Shown: piece by piece, positions 34,475-43,699 of the stretch
Layout: every line of letters starts with the position of its first letter
Numbering within the stretch: position 1 is the stretch's first letter
Assembly: GCF_004366075.1 (NCBI RefSeq)
Contig: NZ_SODU01000001.1
Span: 1,210,392 to 1,274,391, forward strand
Length of the DNA: 64,000 bases
Direction of reading: 5' to 3'
Origin: Kribbella pratensis
Lineage (GTDB): Bacteria; Actinomycetota; Actinomycetes; Propionibacteriales; Kribbellaceae
The notes under the pieces: generated by a model
Seen by the model: only the letters and a program-made list of their open reading frames with translations
Databases searched by the model: none
What the model was told of the DNA's origin: nothing
Translations under genes and position numbers: made by a program

Positions 34475-35623
34475 TCAGCTGACGCTGACGGTGGGCTCGC
34501 CGGGCTCCGTGGTCTCCATCTGTTCGGCGATGCGCATCGCCTCTTCGATGAGGGTTTCGACGATGGCGGATTCCGGGACGGTCTTGATGACCTCGCCCTT
34601 GACGAAGATCTGGCCCTTGCCGTTGCCGGAGGCGACGCCGAGGTCGGCCTCGCGGGCCTCGCCCGGGCCGTTCACGACGCAGCCCATGACGGCGACGCGG
34701 AGCGGGACCTCCATGCCTTCGAGGCCGGCGGTGACCTGCTCGGCCAGGGTGTAGACGTCCACCTGGGCGCGGCCGCAGGACGGGCAGGAGACGATCTCGA
34801 GCTTGCGCTCGCGCAGGTTCAGCGATTGCAGGATCTGCAGGCCGACCTTGACCTCCTCGACCGGCGGCGCGGACAGCGAGACCCGGATCGTGTCCCCGAT
34901 GCCCTTCGACAGAAGTGCACCGAACGCGACCGACGACTTGATCGTGCCCTGGAACGCCGGGCCGGCCTCGGTGACCCCGAGGTGCAGCGGCCAGTCGCCG
35001 CGCTCGGCGAGCATCTCGTACGCCTGCACCATCACGACCGGGTCGTTGTGCTTGACCGAGATCTTGAAGTCGTGGAAGTCGTGCTCCTCGAACAGCGACG
35101 CCTCCCAGACGGCCGACTCGACGAGCGCCTCGGGCGTCGCCTTGCCGTACTTCTCCAGCAGCCGCTTGTCCAGCGATCCCGCGTTCACGCCGATGCGCAG
35201 CGACGTACCGTGGTCCTTCGCGGCCTGCGCGATCTCCTTGACCTGGTCGTCGAACTTGCGGATGTTGCCCGGATTCACCCGTACGGCGGCGCACCCGGCC
35301 TCGATCGCCGCGAACACGTAGCCCGGCTGGAAGTGGATGTCGGCGATCACCGGGATCTGCGAGTGCTGCGCGATCTCCGCGAGCGCGTCGGCGTCCTCCT
35401 GGCGCGGGCACGCGACCCGGACGATGTCGCAGCCCGCGGCGGTCAGCTCGGCGATCTGCTGCAGCGTCTTGTTGACGTCGTGGGTCGGCGTGGTCGTCAT
35501 CGACTGCACCGAGATCGGCGCGTCGCCGCCGACCAGTACGCTACCCACCTTGATCTGACGAGTCTTCCGACGTGGCGCCAGCGTCGGAGGCGGCAGCGCG
35601 GGCATGCCCAGGTTGATGCTCAT
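34475..35623 (-). CDS. ispG: 4-hydroxy-3-methylbut-2-en-1-yl diphosphate synthase
   Basis: 382 aa. The TIM-barrel N-terminal part starts [19 protein letters not shown]; the C-terminal part carries the [4Fe-4S] ligands: [12 protein letters not shown] and, further on, [14 protein letters not shown]. It converts MEcPP to HMBPP in the MEP isoprenoid pathway. It starts 6 nt after the rseP stop, so dxr-rseP-ispG is one operon with two MEP enzymes. Confidence 0.96.
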   Translation of the reverse strand: MSINLGMPALPPPTLAPRRKTRQIKVGSVLVGGDAPISVQSMTTTPTHDVNKTLQQIAELTAAGCDIVRVACPRQEDADALAEIAQHSQIPVIADIHFQPGYVFAAIEAGCAAVRVNPGNIRKFDDQVKEIAQAAKDHGTSLRIGVNAGSLDKRLLEKYGKATPEALVESAVWEASLFEEHDFHDFKISVKHNDPVVMVQAYEMLAERGDWPLHLGVTEAGPAFQGTIKSSVAFGALLSKGIGDTIRVSLSAPPVEEVKVGLQILQSLNLRERKLEIVSCPSCGRAQVDVYTLAEQVTAGLEGMEVPLRVAVMGCVVNGPGEAREADLGVASGNGKGQIFVKGEVIKTVPESAIVETLIEEAMRIAEQMETTEPGEPTVSVS

Positions 35624-35629
35624 GTTTCC

Positions 35630-36937
35630 TTATCCGTTGAACAGCTTGATGGGGTTCACGATGTCGGCGATGACGAGCAGCACGCCCATCACCACGATCA
35701 CACTCGCCGCGACGTACGCGATCGGGAGCAGCTTGGCCACGTCGACGTACCCGGGGTCCGGCCGGCCGAACAGCTTCGCGAGGCCGCGCCGGACACCTTC
35801 CCAGATCGCGCCGATCATGTGACCGCCGTCCAGCGGCAGCAGCGGGATGAAGTTGAACAGGGCGAGGAACAGGTTCAGCGAGGCGAGCAGCAGGATCAGG
35901 GTGGCCGCCTTCGCGCCGACGTTCAGGTCGCTGGAGGCGATCTCGCCCGCGACCCGGCTGGCGCCGACGACGCTCATCGGGCTGTCCTGGTCCCGCTCGC
36001 CGCCGACGATCGACTTGGCGACGCCGACCAGCTTCTCCGGGAACCGGCCGAGGGCCTGGATGGTGCTGACCGTGTAGCCGCCCATCTTGTCGAGCGCGTA
36101 ACCGACGCTCTGCCGCTCGATCTTGCTCTCCGGCGAGACCCCGAGGAACCCGACCGAGACGTACCTGTCCGACCCGGGCTTGTCCAGGACCTGGTTGACG
36201 ATCGTGCTCGTGTGCAGGGTCAGCTGCTGACCGTTGCGCTCGACAACGATCGTGGCGGGCTTGTCGGTGTTCGCCCGGATCAGCGGCGTCAGCTGGTCCC
36301 AGCTGGTGATCGTGGTCCCGTTGAACGCGACGATCTTGTCGCCGACCTGGAACCCGGCCTGCTTGGCCGGCGAGACCTTGTCGCCGTCCTGGCACTTGCG
36401 GTCCGGCTTCGCCTGGTCGGCGGGAATCACGCAGTCGGTGACCGTCGAGATGGTGGTCTGCGCGACGCTGTCGCCGTAGATCGTGAACAGCCCGGTGAAG
36501 AGCACGACCGCGATCAGCACGTTGACCAGCGGCCCGGACGCCATCACGATCAGCTTCTTCCACCACACCTTCTGGTAGAAGAGCCGGCCGTTGTCCTCGG
36601 GCGAGATCGTCTCGTACTCCGCCGTACGGGCGTTCTCGACCATCGACTGGATCGGGCCGGTGTTGGCCTTGCGCACCTTCGTGGGGTCCTGGCCCTTGGC
36701 GGGCGGCATCATGCCGATGATCCGGACGAAACCGCCGGCCGGGATCGCCTTGATGCCGTACTCCGTCTCGCCGCGCTTCACCGACCAGACGGTCCGCCCG
36801 AAGCCGACGAAGAACTGCGTGACCTTCATCCCGAACGCCTTCGCCGGGAGCATGTGGCCCATCTCGTGCAGCGCGACCGAGATCAGCACCCCGGCGACGA
36901 ACAGCACGATGCCGAGAATGGTGAGAAGCACACTCAT
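35630..36937 (-). CDS. rseP: Site-2 intramembrane metalloprotease, RseP/Rip1 type
   Basis: 435 aa. The zinc site HEMGH is at about residues 24-28 in the first transmembrane segment, and the second motif LDGGHM is near residue 370. A PDZ domain lies between (VGDKIVAFNGTTITSWDQL). The family cuts anti-sigma factors and other single-pass proteins within the membrane. It overlaps dxr by 4 nt and is followed by ispG at 6 nt, the standard actinobacterial order. Confidence 0.94.
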   Translation of the reverse strand: MSVLLTILGIVLFVAGVLISVALHEMGHMLPAKAFGMKVTQFFVGFGRTVWSVKRGETEYGIKAIPAGGFVRIIGMMPPAKGQDPTKVRKANTGPIQSMVENARTAEYETISPEDNGRLFYQKVWWKKLIVMASGPLVNVLIAVVLFTGLFTIYGDSVAQTTISTVTDCVIPADQAKPDRKCQDGDKVSPAKQAGFQVGDKIVAFNGTTITSWDQLTPLIRANTDKPATIVVERNGQQLTLHTSTIVNQVLDKPGSDRYVSVGFLGVSPESKIERQSVGYALDKMGGYTVSTIQALGRFPEKLVGVAKSIVGGERDQDSPMSVVGASRVAGEIASSDLNVGAKAATLILLLASLNLFLALFNFIPLLPLDGGHMIGAIWEGVRRGLAKLFGRPDPGYVDVAKLLPIAYVAASVIVVMGVLLVIADIVNPIKLFNG

Positions 36938-38145
36938 GCCTGCTGGTTCTCCTGTACGCCAGTGATCTCACGGGCCCGCTGCCGCGCCCACGCGTCCGCG
37001 GCGAGCACGTCGTCGACGGACAGTTCCTCATACGAGGGTACGTCGTGATCGGTCACGACCCGCGCCACTGTGTCGACGATCGCCACGAACGGTAGCCGCC
37101 CGTCGCGGAACGCCTGCACACAGACCTCGTTCGCCGCGTTGAACACGGCCGGGGCGGTCCCGCCGCGGGTCCCCGCCTCCCGGGCCAGCTGGACCGACGG
37201 GAACGCCGTGCCGTCGACCGGCTGGAACGTCCAGGTGCTCGCCTCGGCCCAGTTCCACGGCGGCGAAGCGTCCGGTATCCGGTCAGGCCAGCCGAGCGCG
37301 AGCGCGATCGGCACCGTCATCGTCGGTACGCCGACCTGCGCGATCGTGGCGCCGTCGAAGAACTCGACCATCGAGTGGATCGCCTGCTGCCGGTGGACGA
37401 CCACGTCGATCCGGTCCATCGGGATCCCGAACAACAGGTGCGCCTCGATCAGCTCGAGGCCCTTGTTGACCAGCGTGGCCGAGTTGATCGTGACGACCGG
37501 CCCCATCGCGAAGTTCGGGTGGTCCAGGGCCTGCTCGACGGTCACGTTCTCCAGCTCGCTCCGCGGCCGGCCGAGGAACGGGCCTCCGCTCGCGGTCAGG
37601 AGCAGTTTGCGGACCTCCTCCGGCGTACCGCCGCGCAGGCACTGCGCGATCGCGCTGTGCTCGGAGTCGACCGGGACGATCTGCCCCGGTTTCGCGCGCC
37701 GGGTGACGATCGGGCCGCCGATCACCAGCGACTCCTTGTTGGCGAGCGCCAGTGTGTTCCCGGCGTCCAGCGCGGCCAGCGTCGCGTGCAGGCCGACCGA
37801 GCCGTTGATGCCGTTGAGTACTACGTCACACGGCAGCGCCGCGAGCTCGCTGGAGGCGTCCGGCCCAGTGACGATCTTGGGAATCCGGAACTCGCCCTGC
37901 GCGTATCCCTTCCGCTGCGCCTCGGCGTAGAACGCCAGCTGCAGGTCCTGCGCGACCGTGGCCTTGGCCACCGCCACGACCTCGACCCCGAACTCGAGCG
38001 CCTGCTGCGCGAGCAGCGCGACGTTGTCGCCGCCGGCGGACAGGGCCAGGACGTGGAAGCGGTCCCGGTTCCGTCCGATCAGCTCGAGCGCCTGAGTGCC
38101 GATCGAGCCGGTCGAGCCGAGGATGACGACGCTACGCGGGTTCAC
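36934..38145 (-). CDS. dxr: 1-deoxy-D-xylulose 5-phosphate reductoisomerase
   Basis: 403 aa. NADPH loop VVILGSTGSIGTQALEL at the N-terminus, then LALANKESLVIGGP and VPVDSEHSAIAQCL with the metal-binding acidic residues. It makes MEP from DXP, the committed step of the MEP pathway. It follows an FHA-domain gene by 30 nt and is coupled to rseP. Confidence 0.96.
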   Translation of the reverse strand: MNPRSVVILGSTGSIGTQALELIGRNRDRFHVLALSAGGDNVALLAQQALEFGVEVVAVAKATVAQDLQLAFYAEAQRKGYAQGEFRIPKIVTGPDASSELAALPCDVVLNGINGSVGLHATLAALDAGNTLALANKESLVIGGPIVTRRAKPGQIVPVDSEHSAIAQCLRGGTPEEVRKLLLTASGGPFLGRPRSELENVTVEQALDHPNFAMGPVVTINSATLVNKGLELIEAHLLFGIPMDRIDVVVHRQQAIHSMVEFFDGATIAQVGVPTMTVPIALALGWPDRIPDASPPWNWAEASTWTFQPVDGTAFPSVQLAREAGTRGGTAPAVFNAANEVCVQAFRDGRLPFVAIVDTVARVVTDHDVPSYEELSVDDVLAADAWARQRAREITGVQENQQA

Positions 38146-38175
38146 GGCGCCATTGTTCCAGGTCAGGCCACCGGT

Positions 38176-39009
38176 TCAGGACAGCAGCAGCCGGAACGGG
38201 AGCGTTCCGAGCCGGATCTCGTCCCCGTGGGTCACCATCGCGGTCACGATCGGTACGCCGTTCACCATCGTCGCGTTGGTCGACCCCAGGTCCCGCAGCT
38301 CGTAGCTGGTCGCGTCGATCCGCAGGAGCTCCGCGTGGTGCCGGCTGACCTCCGGGCGGTCGAGGATCAGGTCACATTCCGGTGCGCGGCCGATCCGGGC
38401 CAGGTCGAGCAGCGGTACGACGTCGCCGTCCGGTCCGACCAGTGCGGGCTGCGGTCCGGTTTCCAGGGCCTCTGCGATCTCCGTCACGCCCGCGGTGCGG
38501 ATCGACAGCGAGACGATCAGGTCGTCGCCCTTGTCCACGTGCAGGTTGTGCTGAGCGCCGTACCCCTGCAGCAGGTCGCCGTACTCGTCGATGACGACAG
38601 CGGAGACGTGGTAGTACCCCGGCGGCAGCTGGGCGTACGCCGCTGCGCCGAGGGACGTGGTCAGCACGACAGCGTCGTACTCGCGGTGACTGATGTCGGT
38701 GATCGTGACGAGGACGGGGCTGTTGGCAGTGAGATGTGCCTCGGCGCCGGTGTCACCCGGGGTGAACTCGACAGTGACCATCGGAGCCGGCCGGAACTCG
38801 TCCAGCCCGACCAAGCGGTCCACCGCGGGCACGGTGCCGGTCGGAATGGACAGCGGGACGTACTGACCGTGTGACCGCACCAGTACGTCGAGCTGCGGCC
38901 GCGGCCACCCGTTGCGGCGGGCGAGCAGGTACGCGGGGACCATGCCCTTGCTGAAGATGAAGGCCACATCTCCGACAACAGCCCGCACGAATCCGCTGAC
39001 AGGTTCCAT
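38176..39009 (-). CDS. FHA-domain protein
   Basis: 277 aa from the ATG at 39009, preceded by a GGGGGTG purine tract. The C-terminal 85 residues are a forkhead-associated domain that binds phosphothreonine: LARIGRAPECDLILDRPEVSRHHAELL and ELRDLGSTNATMVNGVPI. The N-terminal 180 residues (EPVSGFVRAVVGDVAFIFSK...) are not recognised. It may respond to a Ser/Thr kinase. No kinase is adjacent; the gene precedes dxr by 30 nt. Confidence 0.85.
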   Translation of the reverse strand: MEPVSGFVRAVVGDVAFIFSKGMVPAYLLARRNGWPRPQLDVLVRSHGQYVPLSIPTGTVPAVDRLVGLDEFRPAPMVTVEFTPGDTGAEAHLTANSPVLVTITDISHREYDAVVLTTSLGAAAYAQLPPGYYHVSAVVIDEYGDLLQGYGAQHNLHVDKGDDLIVSLSIRTAGVTEIAEALETGPQPALVGPDGDVVPLLDLARIGRAPECDLILDRPEVSRHHAELLRIDATSYELRDLGSTNATMVNGVPIVTAMVTHGDEIRLGTLPFRLLLS

Positions 39010-39048
39010 CGACACCCCCAGTGCATCAGTATCCCGGAATCGCCACTC

Positions 39049-39091
39049 CGGTACGGCGGTGTGCTGCGTGTCATGGTGTGCCGCCGTACCG
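39049..39091. promoter_or_regulatory. 11-bp perfect inverted repeat between FHA and amidotransferase genes
   Basis: CGGTACGGCGG (39049-39059) and CCGCCGTACCG (39081-39091) with a 21-nt loop. The genes are divergent, so it cannot terminate either of them. It ends 7 nt before the amidotransferase GTG, where a Shine-Dalgarno is lacking. Confidence 0.5.
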
Positions 39092-39098
39092 TTGCCCA

Positions 39099-39803
39099 GT
39101 GACCACACCGCCGGCTTCTGTGCTCATCATCGAGAACGACCGGGACAGCGGACCTGGCCGGCTGCTCGACTGGCTGGACGAGCATGGGCTCCCTCCGGTC
39201 GTCGTGCGGGCCTGGGACGGTGAGCCCGTACCCGCGAGCATGGACGGGCATGCGGCGCTCATCATGCTCGGCGGAGGCATGCTGCCGGACGAGGACGAGC
39301 GATCGCCGTGGCTGCCGGCAGAGCGTTCGCTGCTACGCGACGCGCACGGACGGGTGCCGGTGCTCGGGATCTGCCTGGGTGCGCAGTTGCTGGCACACAC
39401 GTTCGGCGGTGAGGTGCAGGGGAAGTACGGGCAGCCGGAGAAGGGTGTGACCTCGTTGACGGTGCTGCCGGCCGGTGCGAACGACGTACTGCTGGCAGGG
39501 CTGCCGTCGACGCTGCGGGCAGTCGAGAGCCACCAGGACCAGATCACGCGGCTGCCGGAGGATGCGGTGCTGCTGATGTCCAGTGAGCGGTGCACGAACC
39601 AGATGCTGCGCATCGGGCAGAGCTGGGGTGTGCAGTTCCATCCTGAGGTGGAGGCCGAGCGGGTACGGCGCTGGGAGCCGGCACGACTGCGGTCGCTCGG
39701 GTTCGACCCGGACACCGTCGTGGCGGATGCGGAACGGTACGCCGTCGAGCTCGAGAAGACGTGGTCCACGGTCGTGGGCCGATTCCTGTCCCTCGTCGGC
39801 TGA
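39099..39803 (+). CDS. Class I glutamine amidotransferase-like protein
   Basis: 234 aa from a GTG at 39099 (VTTPPASVLIIENDRDSG); an in-frame upstream codon at 39021 adds an unlikely leader. The nucleophile elbow is LGICLGAQLLAH and the His-Glu pair is VQFHPEVEAE, so the Cys-His-Glu triad is complete. Similar to stand-alone GMP synthase-like amidotransferases that act on small amino compounds or gamma-glutamyl conjugates. Partner or substrate unknown. Confidence 0.87.
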   Translation: MTTPPASVLIIENDRDSGPGRLLDWLDEHGLPPVVVRAWDGEPVPASMDGHAALIMLGGGMLPDEDERSPWLPAERSLLRDAHGRVPVLGICLGAQLLAHTFGGEVQGKYGQPEKGVTSLTVLPAGANDVLLAGLPSTLRAVESHQDQITRLPEDAVLLMSSERCTNQMLRIGQSWGVQFHPEVEAERVRRWEPARLRSLGFDPDTVVADAERYAVELEKTWSTVVGRFLSLVG

Positions 39804-39824
39804 TGCGGCGTTACCTTATGGGGC

Positions 39825-40400
39825 ATGAGTCTGGAGCAGCCGCCGCCCAACCACCGGGCATCCGACAACGACCGTGAGCGTGCCGCCGCCGTGGTCCAGG
39901 AGGCGCACACCGACGGGCGGCTGGACTTCGAGGAACTCGACGAGCGGCTGACCCAGATCTACTCGGCCAAGACCCAGCTCGAGCTCCGCAACGCGACCGC
40001 GGACCTGGTGCCGGTCGCCCACGGCGGCTCCCAGGAGCTGACGCTCCGGGCACGGCACAGCGCGCAGAAACGCGAGGGCGCCTGGGTCGTCCCCGAGCGA
40101 CTGACCGCGATCGCGGAACACTCGTCGGTCAAGCTCGACTTCACCGACGCCGTCGTGCACTGGTCCGACATCCACGTCGACGCCCAGGCCATCCACAGCT
40201 CGGTGGTGATGGTCATCCCCGAAGGCTGGAGTGTCGACATCGACCAGGTCGAGGCCAATCACAGCAGCGCCAAGAACAAGGCCGTGGCCCCGCGCCCCGG
40301 CGGCGTCCGCCTCCACGTCACCGGCAAGGCCCACCACGCCAGCGTCATAGTCCGCCACCCCCGCAAACGCCACTGGTGGTGGCCCTGGTACCGCAAGTGA
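39825..40400 (+). CDS. DUF1707 domain protein
   Basis: 191 aa. The DUF1707 domain is in the first 60 residues (HRASDNDRERAAAVVQEAHTDGRLDFEELDERL..AKTQLELRNATADL). The rest is beta-rich (RLTAIAEHSSVKLDF..., VVMVIPEGW, HVTGKAHHASVIV), and it ends in a Trp/Arg-rich tail WWWPWYRK. No clear transmembrane segment. Proteins of this kind are common in actinobacteria; function not established. Confidence 0.83.
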   Translation: MSLEQPPPNHRASDNDRERAAAVVQEAHTDGRLDFEELDERLTQIYSAKTQLELRNATADLVPVAHGGSQELTLRARHSAQKREGAWVVPERLTAIAEHSSVKLDFTDAVVHWSDIHVDAQAIHSSVVMVIPEGWSVDIDQVEANHSSAKNKAVAPRPGGVRLHVTGKAHHASVIVRHPRKRHWWWPWYRK

Positions 40401-40446
40401 TTCATGCCTCCTCCGCGGCCGCCCGGATTGCGGTTAGCGTTTGGGC

Positions 40447-41610
40447 ATGAGCGCTTCGTTGGATCTGGTGGATGTCGACTCCTTGCTGAGTTCGGAGGAG
40501 GTTGATGTTCGGGGGGCTGCGCGGCGGTTTGCGGACGAGCGGTTGCGGCCGTCCTTGCCGGAGTGGTTCGAGGCCGGGGCGATTCCGGCGCGGGAGCTGG
40601 CCAAGGAGCTCGGGGCGCTCGGGTTCCTCGGGATGCACCTGACCGGGTACGGGTGCGCCGGACTCGGACCGGTCGCATACGGGTTGGCCTGTCTCGAGAT
40701 CGAGGCGGCCGACTCGGGGATGCGGTCGCTGGTGTCGGTGCAGGGTTCGCTGGCGATGTACGCGATCTGGAAGTACGGCAGCGAGGAGCAGAAGGCTGAG
40801 TGGCTCCCCCGGATGGCCGCGGGTGAGGCGATCGGCTGCTTCGGACTGACCGAACCGGACTTCGGCTCGAACCCGGCCGGTATGCGCACCAATGGCCGGC
40901 GCGATGGTGATGGCTGGATTCTGAACGGCTCGAAGATGTGGATCACCAACGGCTCGATCGCCGACGTCGCGGTGGTCTGGGCGCGAACCGACGACGGCGT
41001 CCGCGGCTTCGTCGTACCGACGTCGACACCCGGCTTCTCGGCGCCGGAGATCAAGCAGAAGATGTCGCTGCGCGCATCCGTCACGTCCGAGCTGGTACTG
41101 GACGACGTACGGCTGCCGGCGTCGGCGATGCTGCCCGAGGCACGTGGTCTGTCCGGCCCGCTCGGCTGCCTGAACGAGGCCCGGTTCGGCATCATCTTCG
41201 GCGCGATGGGCGCGGCGCGGGACTGTCTGGAGACCGCGATCGCGTACGCCGGCGAGCGGATCGTGTTCGACAAGCCGCTGACGGCGTACCAGTTGACGCA
41301 GGCGAAACTGGCCGACATGGCGGTCGAGCTGAACAAGGGCATTCTGCTCGCCGTCCACCTCGGACGGCTGAAGGAGAAGGGCGCGCTGCGTCCCGAGCAG
41401 GTGTCGGTCGGCAAGCTGAACAACGTCCGCGAGGCGATCGCGATCGCGCGCGAGTGCCGCACGATCCTCGCGGCGAACGGCATCAGCGGCGAATACCCGA
41501 TCATGCGGCACGCCAACAACCTCGAGTCCGTCCTCACCTACGAGGGCACGTCCGAGGTCCACCAACTCGTGATCGGCCAGGCCCTGACCGGCCAGTCCGC
41601 GTTCCGCTGA
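40447..41610 (+). CDS. Acyl-CoA dehydrogenase, glutaryl-CoA dehydrogenase-like
   Basis: 387 aa from the ATG at 40447 (a TTG two codons upstream is ignored). FAD/substrate motifs GCFGLTEPDFGSNPAGMRT and WILNGSKMWITNGSIADV, C-terminal base Glu in VLTYEGTSEVHQL. Residues such as AARRFADERLRPSLPEWFEAG match glutaryl-CoA dehydrogenases. It would oxidise an acyl-CoA to the enoyl-CoA, passing electrons to ETF. The gene stands alone between unrelated neighbours. Confidence 0.9.
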   Translation: MSASLDLVDVDSLLSSEEVDVRGAARRFADERLRPSLPEWFEAGAIPARELAKELGALGFLGMHLTGYGCAGLGPVAYGLACLEIEAADSGMRSLVSVQGSLAMYAIWKYGSEEQKAEWLPRMAAGEAIGCFGLTEPDFGSNPAGMRTNGRRDGDGWILNGSKMWITNGSIADVAVVWARTDDGVRGFVVPTSTPGFSAPEIKQKMSLRASVTSELVLDDVRLPASAMLPEARGLSGPLGCLNEARFGIIFGAMGAARDCLETAIAYAGERIVFDKPLTAYQLTQAKLADMAVELNKGILLAVHLGRLKEKGALRPEQVSVGKLNNVREAIAIARECRTILAANGISGEYPIMRHANNLESVLTYEGTSEVHQLVIGQALTGQSAFR

Positions 41611-41678
41611 CGCATACCACCCACCCGATCTGGGCACGGGGAGTGAGATCAGTTACTCCGCGTTCGGAAGGAGCAGTC

Positions 41679-41975
41679 ATGCGGATCGGGGCCGGCATCG
41701 CACTCATCGTGATCGGCGCCGTCATCGCGTTCGCCGTACGGGACACGTCGGACACGTTCAACCTGACCGCGCTCGGCATCATCATCATGCTCGGCGGCGC
41801 GGCCGGGATCTGGCTGTCCTACCACCTCGCCAACCGGCGAACGCACGTCGACCGCGAGGTCATGGACGTCGATGTCGAACGGCAGTACCGCACCGAAGCG
41901 ACGTCGCGCGTCGCCGAGGATCCGATCGACGTCACGCCGCCGCAGCGCGGCGTGGGTCACAGGCACCACAGGTAG
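41679..41975 (+). CDS. DUF6458-like small membrane protein
   Basis: 98 aa from the ATG at 41679 with GGAAGGAG just upstream. Two transmembrane segments (IGAGIALIVIGAVIAFAV; LTALGIIIMLGGAAGIWLSY) and a charged cytosolic tail ending GVGHRHHR. The layout fits the DUF6458 family of actinobacteria. It ends 17 nt before the convergent rny stop. Confidence 0.8.
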   Translation: MRIGAGIALIVIGAVIAFAVRDTSDTFNLTALGIIIMLGGAAGIWLSYHLANRRTHVDREVMDVDVERQYRTEATSRVAEDPIDVTPPQRGVGHRHHR

Positions 41976-41992
41976 CCAGCACGAACTGATGA

Positions 41993-43699
41993 CTACTTCG
42001 CGACCTCTGTCGCGCGGGACTCCCGTACGACGGTCACGCGGATCTGACCCGGATATGTGAGCTCCTCCTCGACCTGCTTCGCGATGTCGCGGGCCATCAC
42101 CTGCGCCGCGATGTCGTCGACCGCGTCCGGCAGGACCATCACGCGGATCTCCCGGCCGGCCTGCATCGCGAACACCTTCTCCACACCCTCGTGGTGCATC
42201 GCGATCTCCTCCAGCCGTTCGAGCCGCTGCACATACGCCTCCAGCGACTCGCGCCGCGCACCCGGCCGCCCGCCGCTGACCGCGTCCGCCGCCTGCGTCA
42301 GCACCGCCTCGACGGTGCGGACCTCGACCTCGTTGTGGTGCGCCTCGATGCAGTGCACGACGTCGTCGTTCTCGCCGTACTTCCGCGCCAGGTCCGCACC
42401 GACGATCGCGTGGCTGCCCTCGGACTCGTGCGTGAGCGCCTTCCCGATGTCGTGCAGGAACGCGCCACGCTTGCACAGCTTCGGATCCAGCCCGAGCTCG
42501 GCCGCCATCATCCCGGCGATGTGCGCCGATTCGATCAGGTGCTTCAGCACGTTCTGCCCGTACGACGTCCGGTAGCGCAGCAGCCCCATCGTCCGGACCA
42601 ACTCCGGATGCAGGTCGGTGATCCCGACGTCGGCCATCGCGTCCTCGGCCGCCCGTTCGCACAGCTCGGCGACCTCGCCCTTGCTGCGCTCGTAGATCTC
42701 CTCGATCCGGCTCGGGTGGATCCGGCCGTCCAGCACCAGCGAGTCCAGGGTCAGCCGCGCGGTCTCCCGCCGTACCGGATCGAAGCAGGACAGCAACACC
42801 GCTTCCGGGGTGTCGTCGATGATCAGGTTCACGCCGGTGGTCTGCTCGAACGACCGGATGTTGCGGCCCTCGCGCCCGATGATGCGGCCCTTCATGTCGT
42901 CGCTCGGCAGATGGACGACGGACACGACCGACTCGCTGGTCTGCTCGGACGCCAGCCGCTGCACCGCGCCGGTGATGATCTTGCGTGCCTTCGTCTCACC
43001 CTCGTCGAGCGCCTGCCGCTCGATGTCGCGGACGATGGTGTGCGCGTGCCGCTTCGCCTCGTCCTCGATCGCCGCGACCAGCTCGGCCTTCGCCTGCTCG
43101 GTCGTCAGGTTCGCGACGCCTTCCAGGATCCGGCGGCGTTCGTCCTCGAGGTCCTTGATCTCCTGCTTGCGCTGCTCGAGCTCGGCCAACTGCGCGGTCA
43201 GCTCGGCATGGCGCTCCTCGATCCCGCGGTGCTGCTCGTCGAGCCGCTCCTCGCGCTCGGTCAACCGGTGGTCGCGGCGCTCCATCTCCAGCCGCTGCTC
43301 CCGCAGGTCGTCCCGGATGGACTGTGCCTCCGCCTCGGCCTCCCGGCGTACGTCGGACGCCCGCTGATCGGCATCACGCCGTACCTCGGACGCCCGGTCC
43401 TCCGCGGCGCGGCGGATCTCCTCGGCGCGCTGCTCAGCTGCCTCGGCACGCGTCCGCAGTACGGCGGCATCCTCCTCGGCCTGCCGACGTACCAGCTCCG
43501 CCGCGGACTTCGCGCCGGCGGTGAGCTGCGCCGCCTCGAGTTGGGCAGCCTCGAGCTGCGCGGTCTCGAGCCGGGAGGCCTCCTGCTGGGAGGTCGAGAT
43601 GCCCACAGCCTTCCGGCGGGAGAGGGTGAGGCCGATCCAAGCCAGTAGTCCGGCGATCAGCAATCCGATCAGGGCCAGGCCAACGGACATCGCGGTCAT
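41993..43699 (-). CDS. rny: Ribonuclease Y
   Basis: 568 aa from the ATG at 43699, with AAGGAG and GGGGAG upstream; the open frame beyond it is not coding. One N-terminal transmembrane segment (VGLALIGLLIAGLLAWIG), a long Ala/Glu/Arg coiled coil to about residue 260, a KH domain (DDMKGRIIGREGRNIRSFEQTTGV) and an HD domain (GAFLHDIGKALTHE, CIEAHHNE). A membrane-anchored endoribonuclease that starts mRNA decay. It sits downstream of recA-recX as in other actinobacteria, but with an 857-nt gap before it. Confidence 0.95.
   Translation of the reverse strand: MTAMSVGLALIGLLIAGLLAWIGLTLSRRKAVGISTSQQEASRLETAQLEAAQLEAAQLTAGAKSAAELVRRQAEEDAAVLRTRAEAAEQRAEEIRRAAEDRASEVRRDADQRASDVRREAEAEAQSIRDDLREQRLEMERRDHRLTEREERLDEQHRGIEERHAELTAQLAELEQRKQEIKDLEDERRRILEGVANLTTEQAKAELVAAIEDEAKRHAHTIVRDIERQALDEGETKARKIITGAVQRLASEQTSESVVSVVHLPSDDMKGRIIGREGRNIRSFEQTTGVNLIIDDTPEAVLLSCFDPVRRETARLTLDSLVLDGRIHPSRIEEIYERSKGEVAELCERAAEDAMADVGITDLHPELVRTMGLLRYRTSYGQNVLKHLIESAHIAGMMAAELGLDPKLCKRGAFLHDIGKALTHESEGSHAIVGADLARKYGENDDVVHCIEAHHNEVEVRTVEAVLTQAADAVSGGRPGARRESLEAYVQRLERLEEIAMHHEGVEKVFAMQAGREIRVMVLPDAVDDIAAQVMARDIAKQVEEELTYPGQIRVTVVRESRATEVAK

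Noticed and set aside
33731..37048. 1105-codon plus-strand open frame
   Set aside because: Runs opposite the protease, ispG and rseP genes and has shadow composition without any domain.
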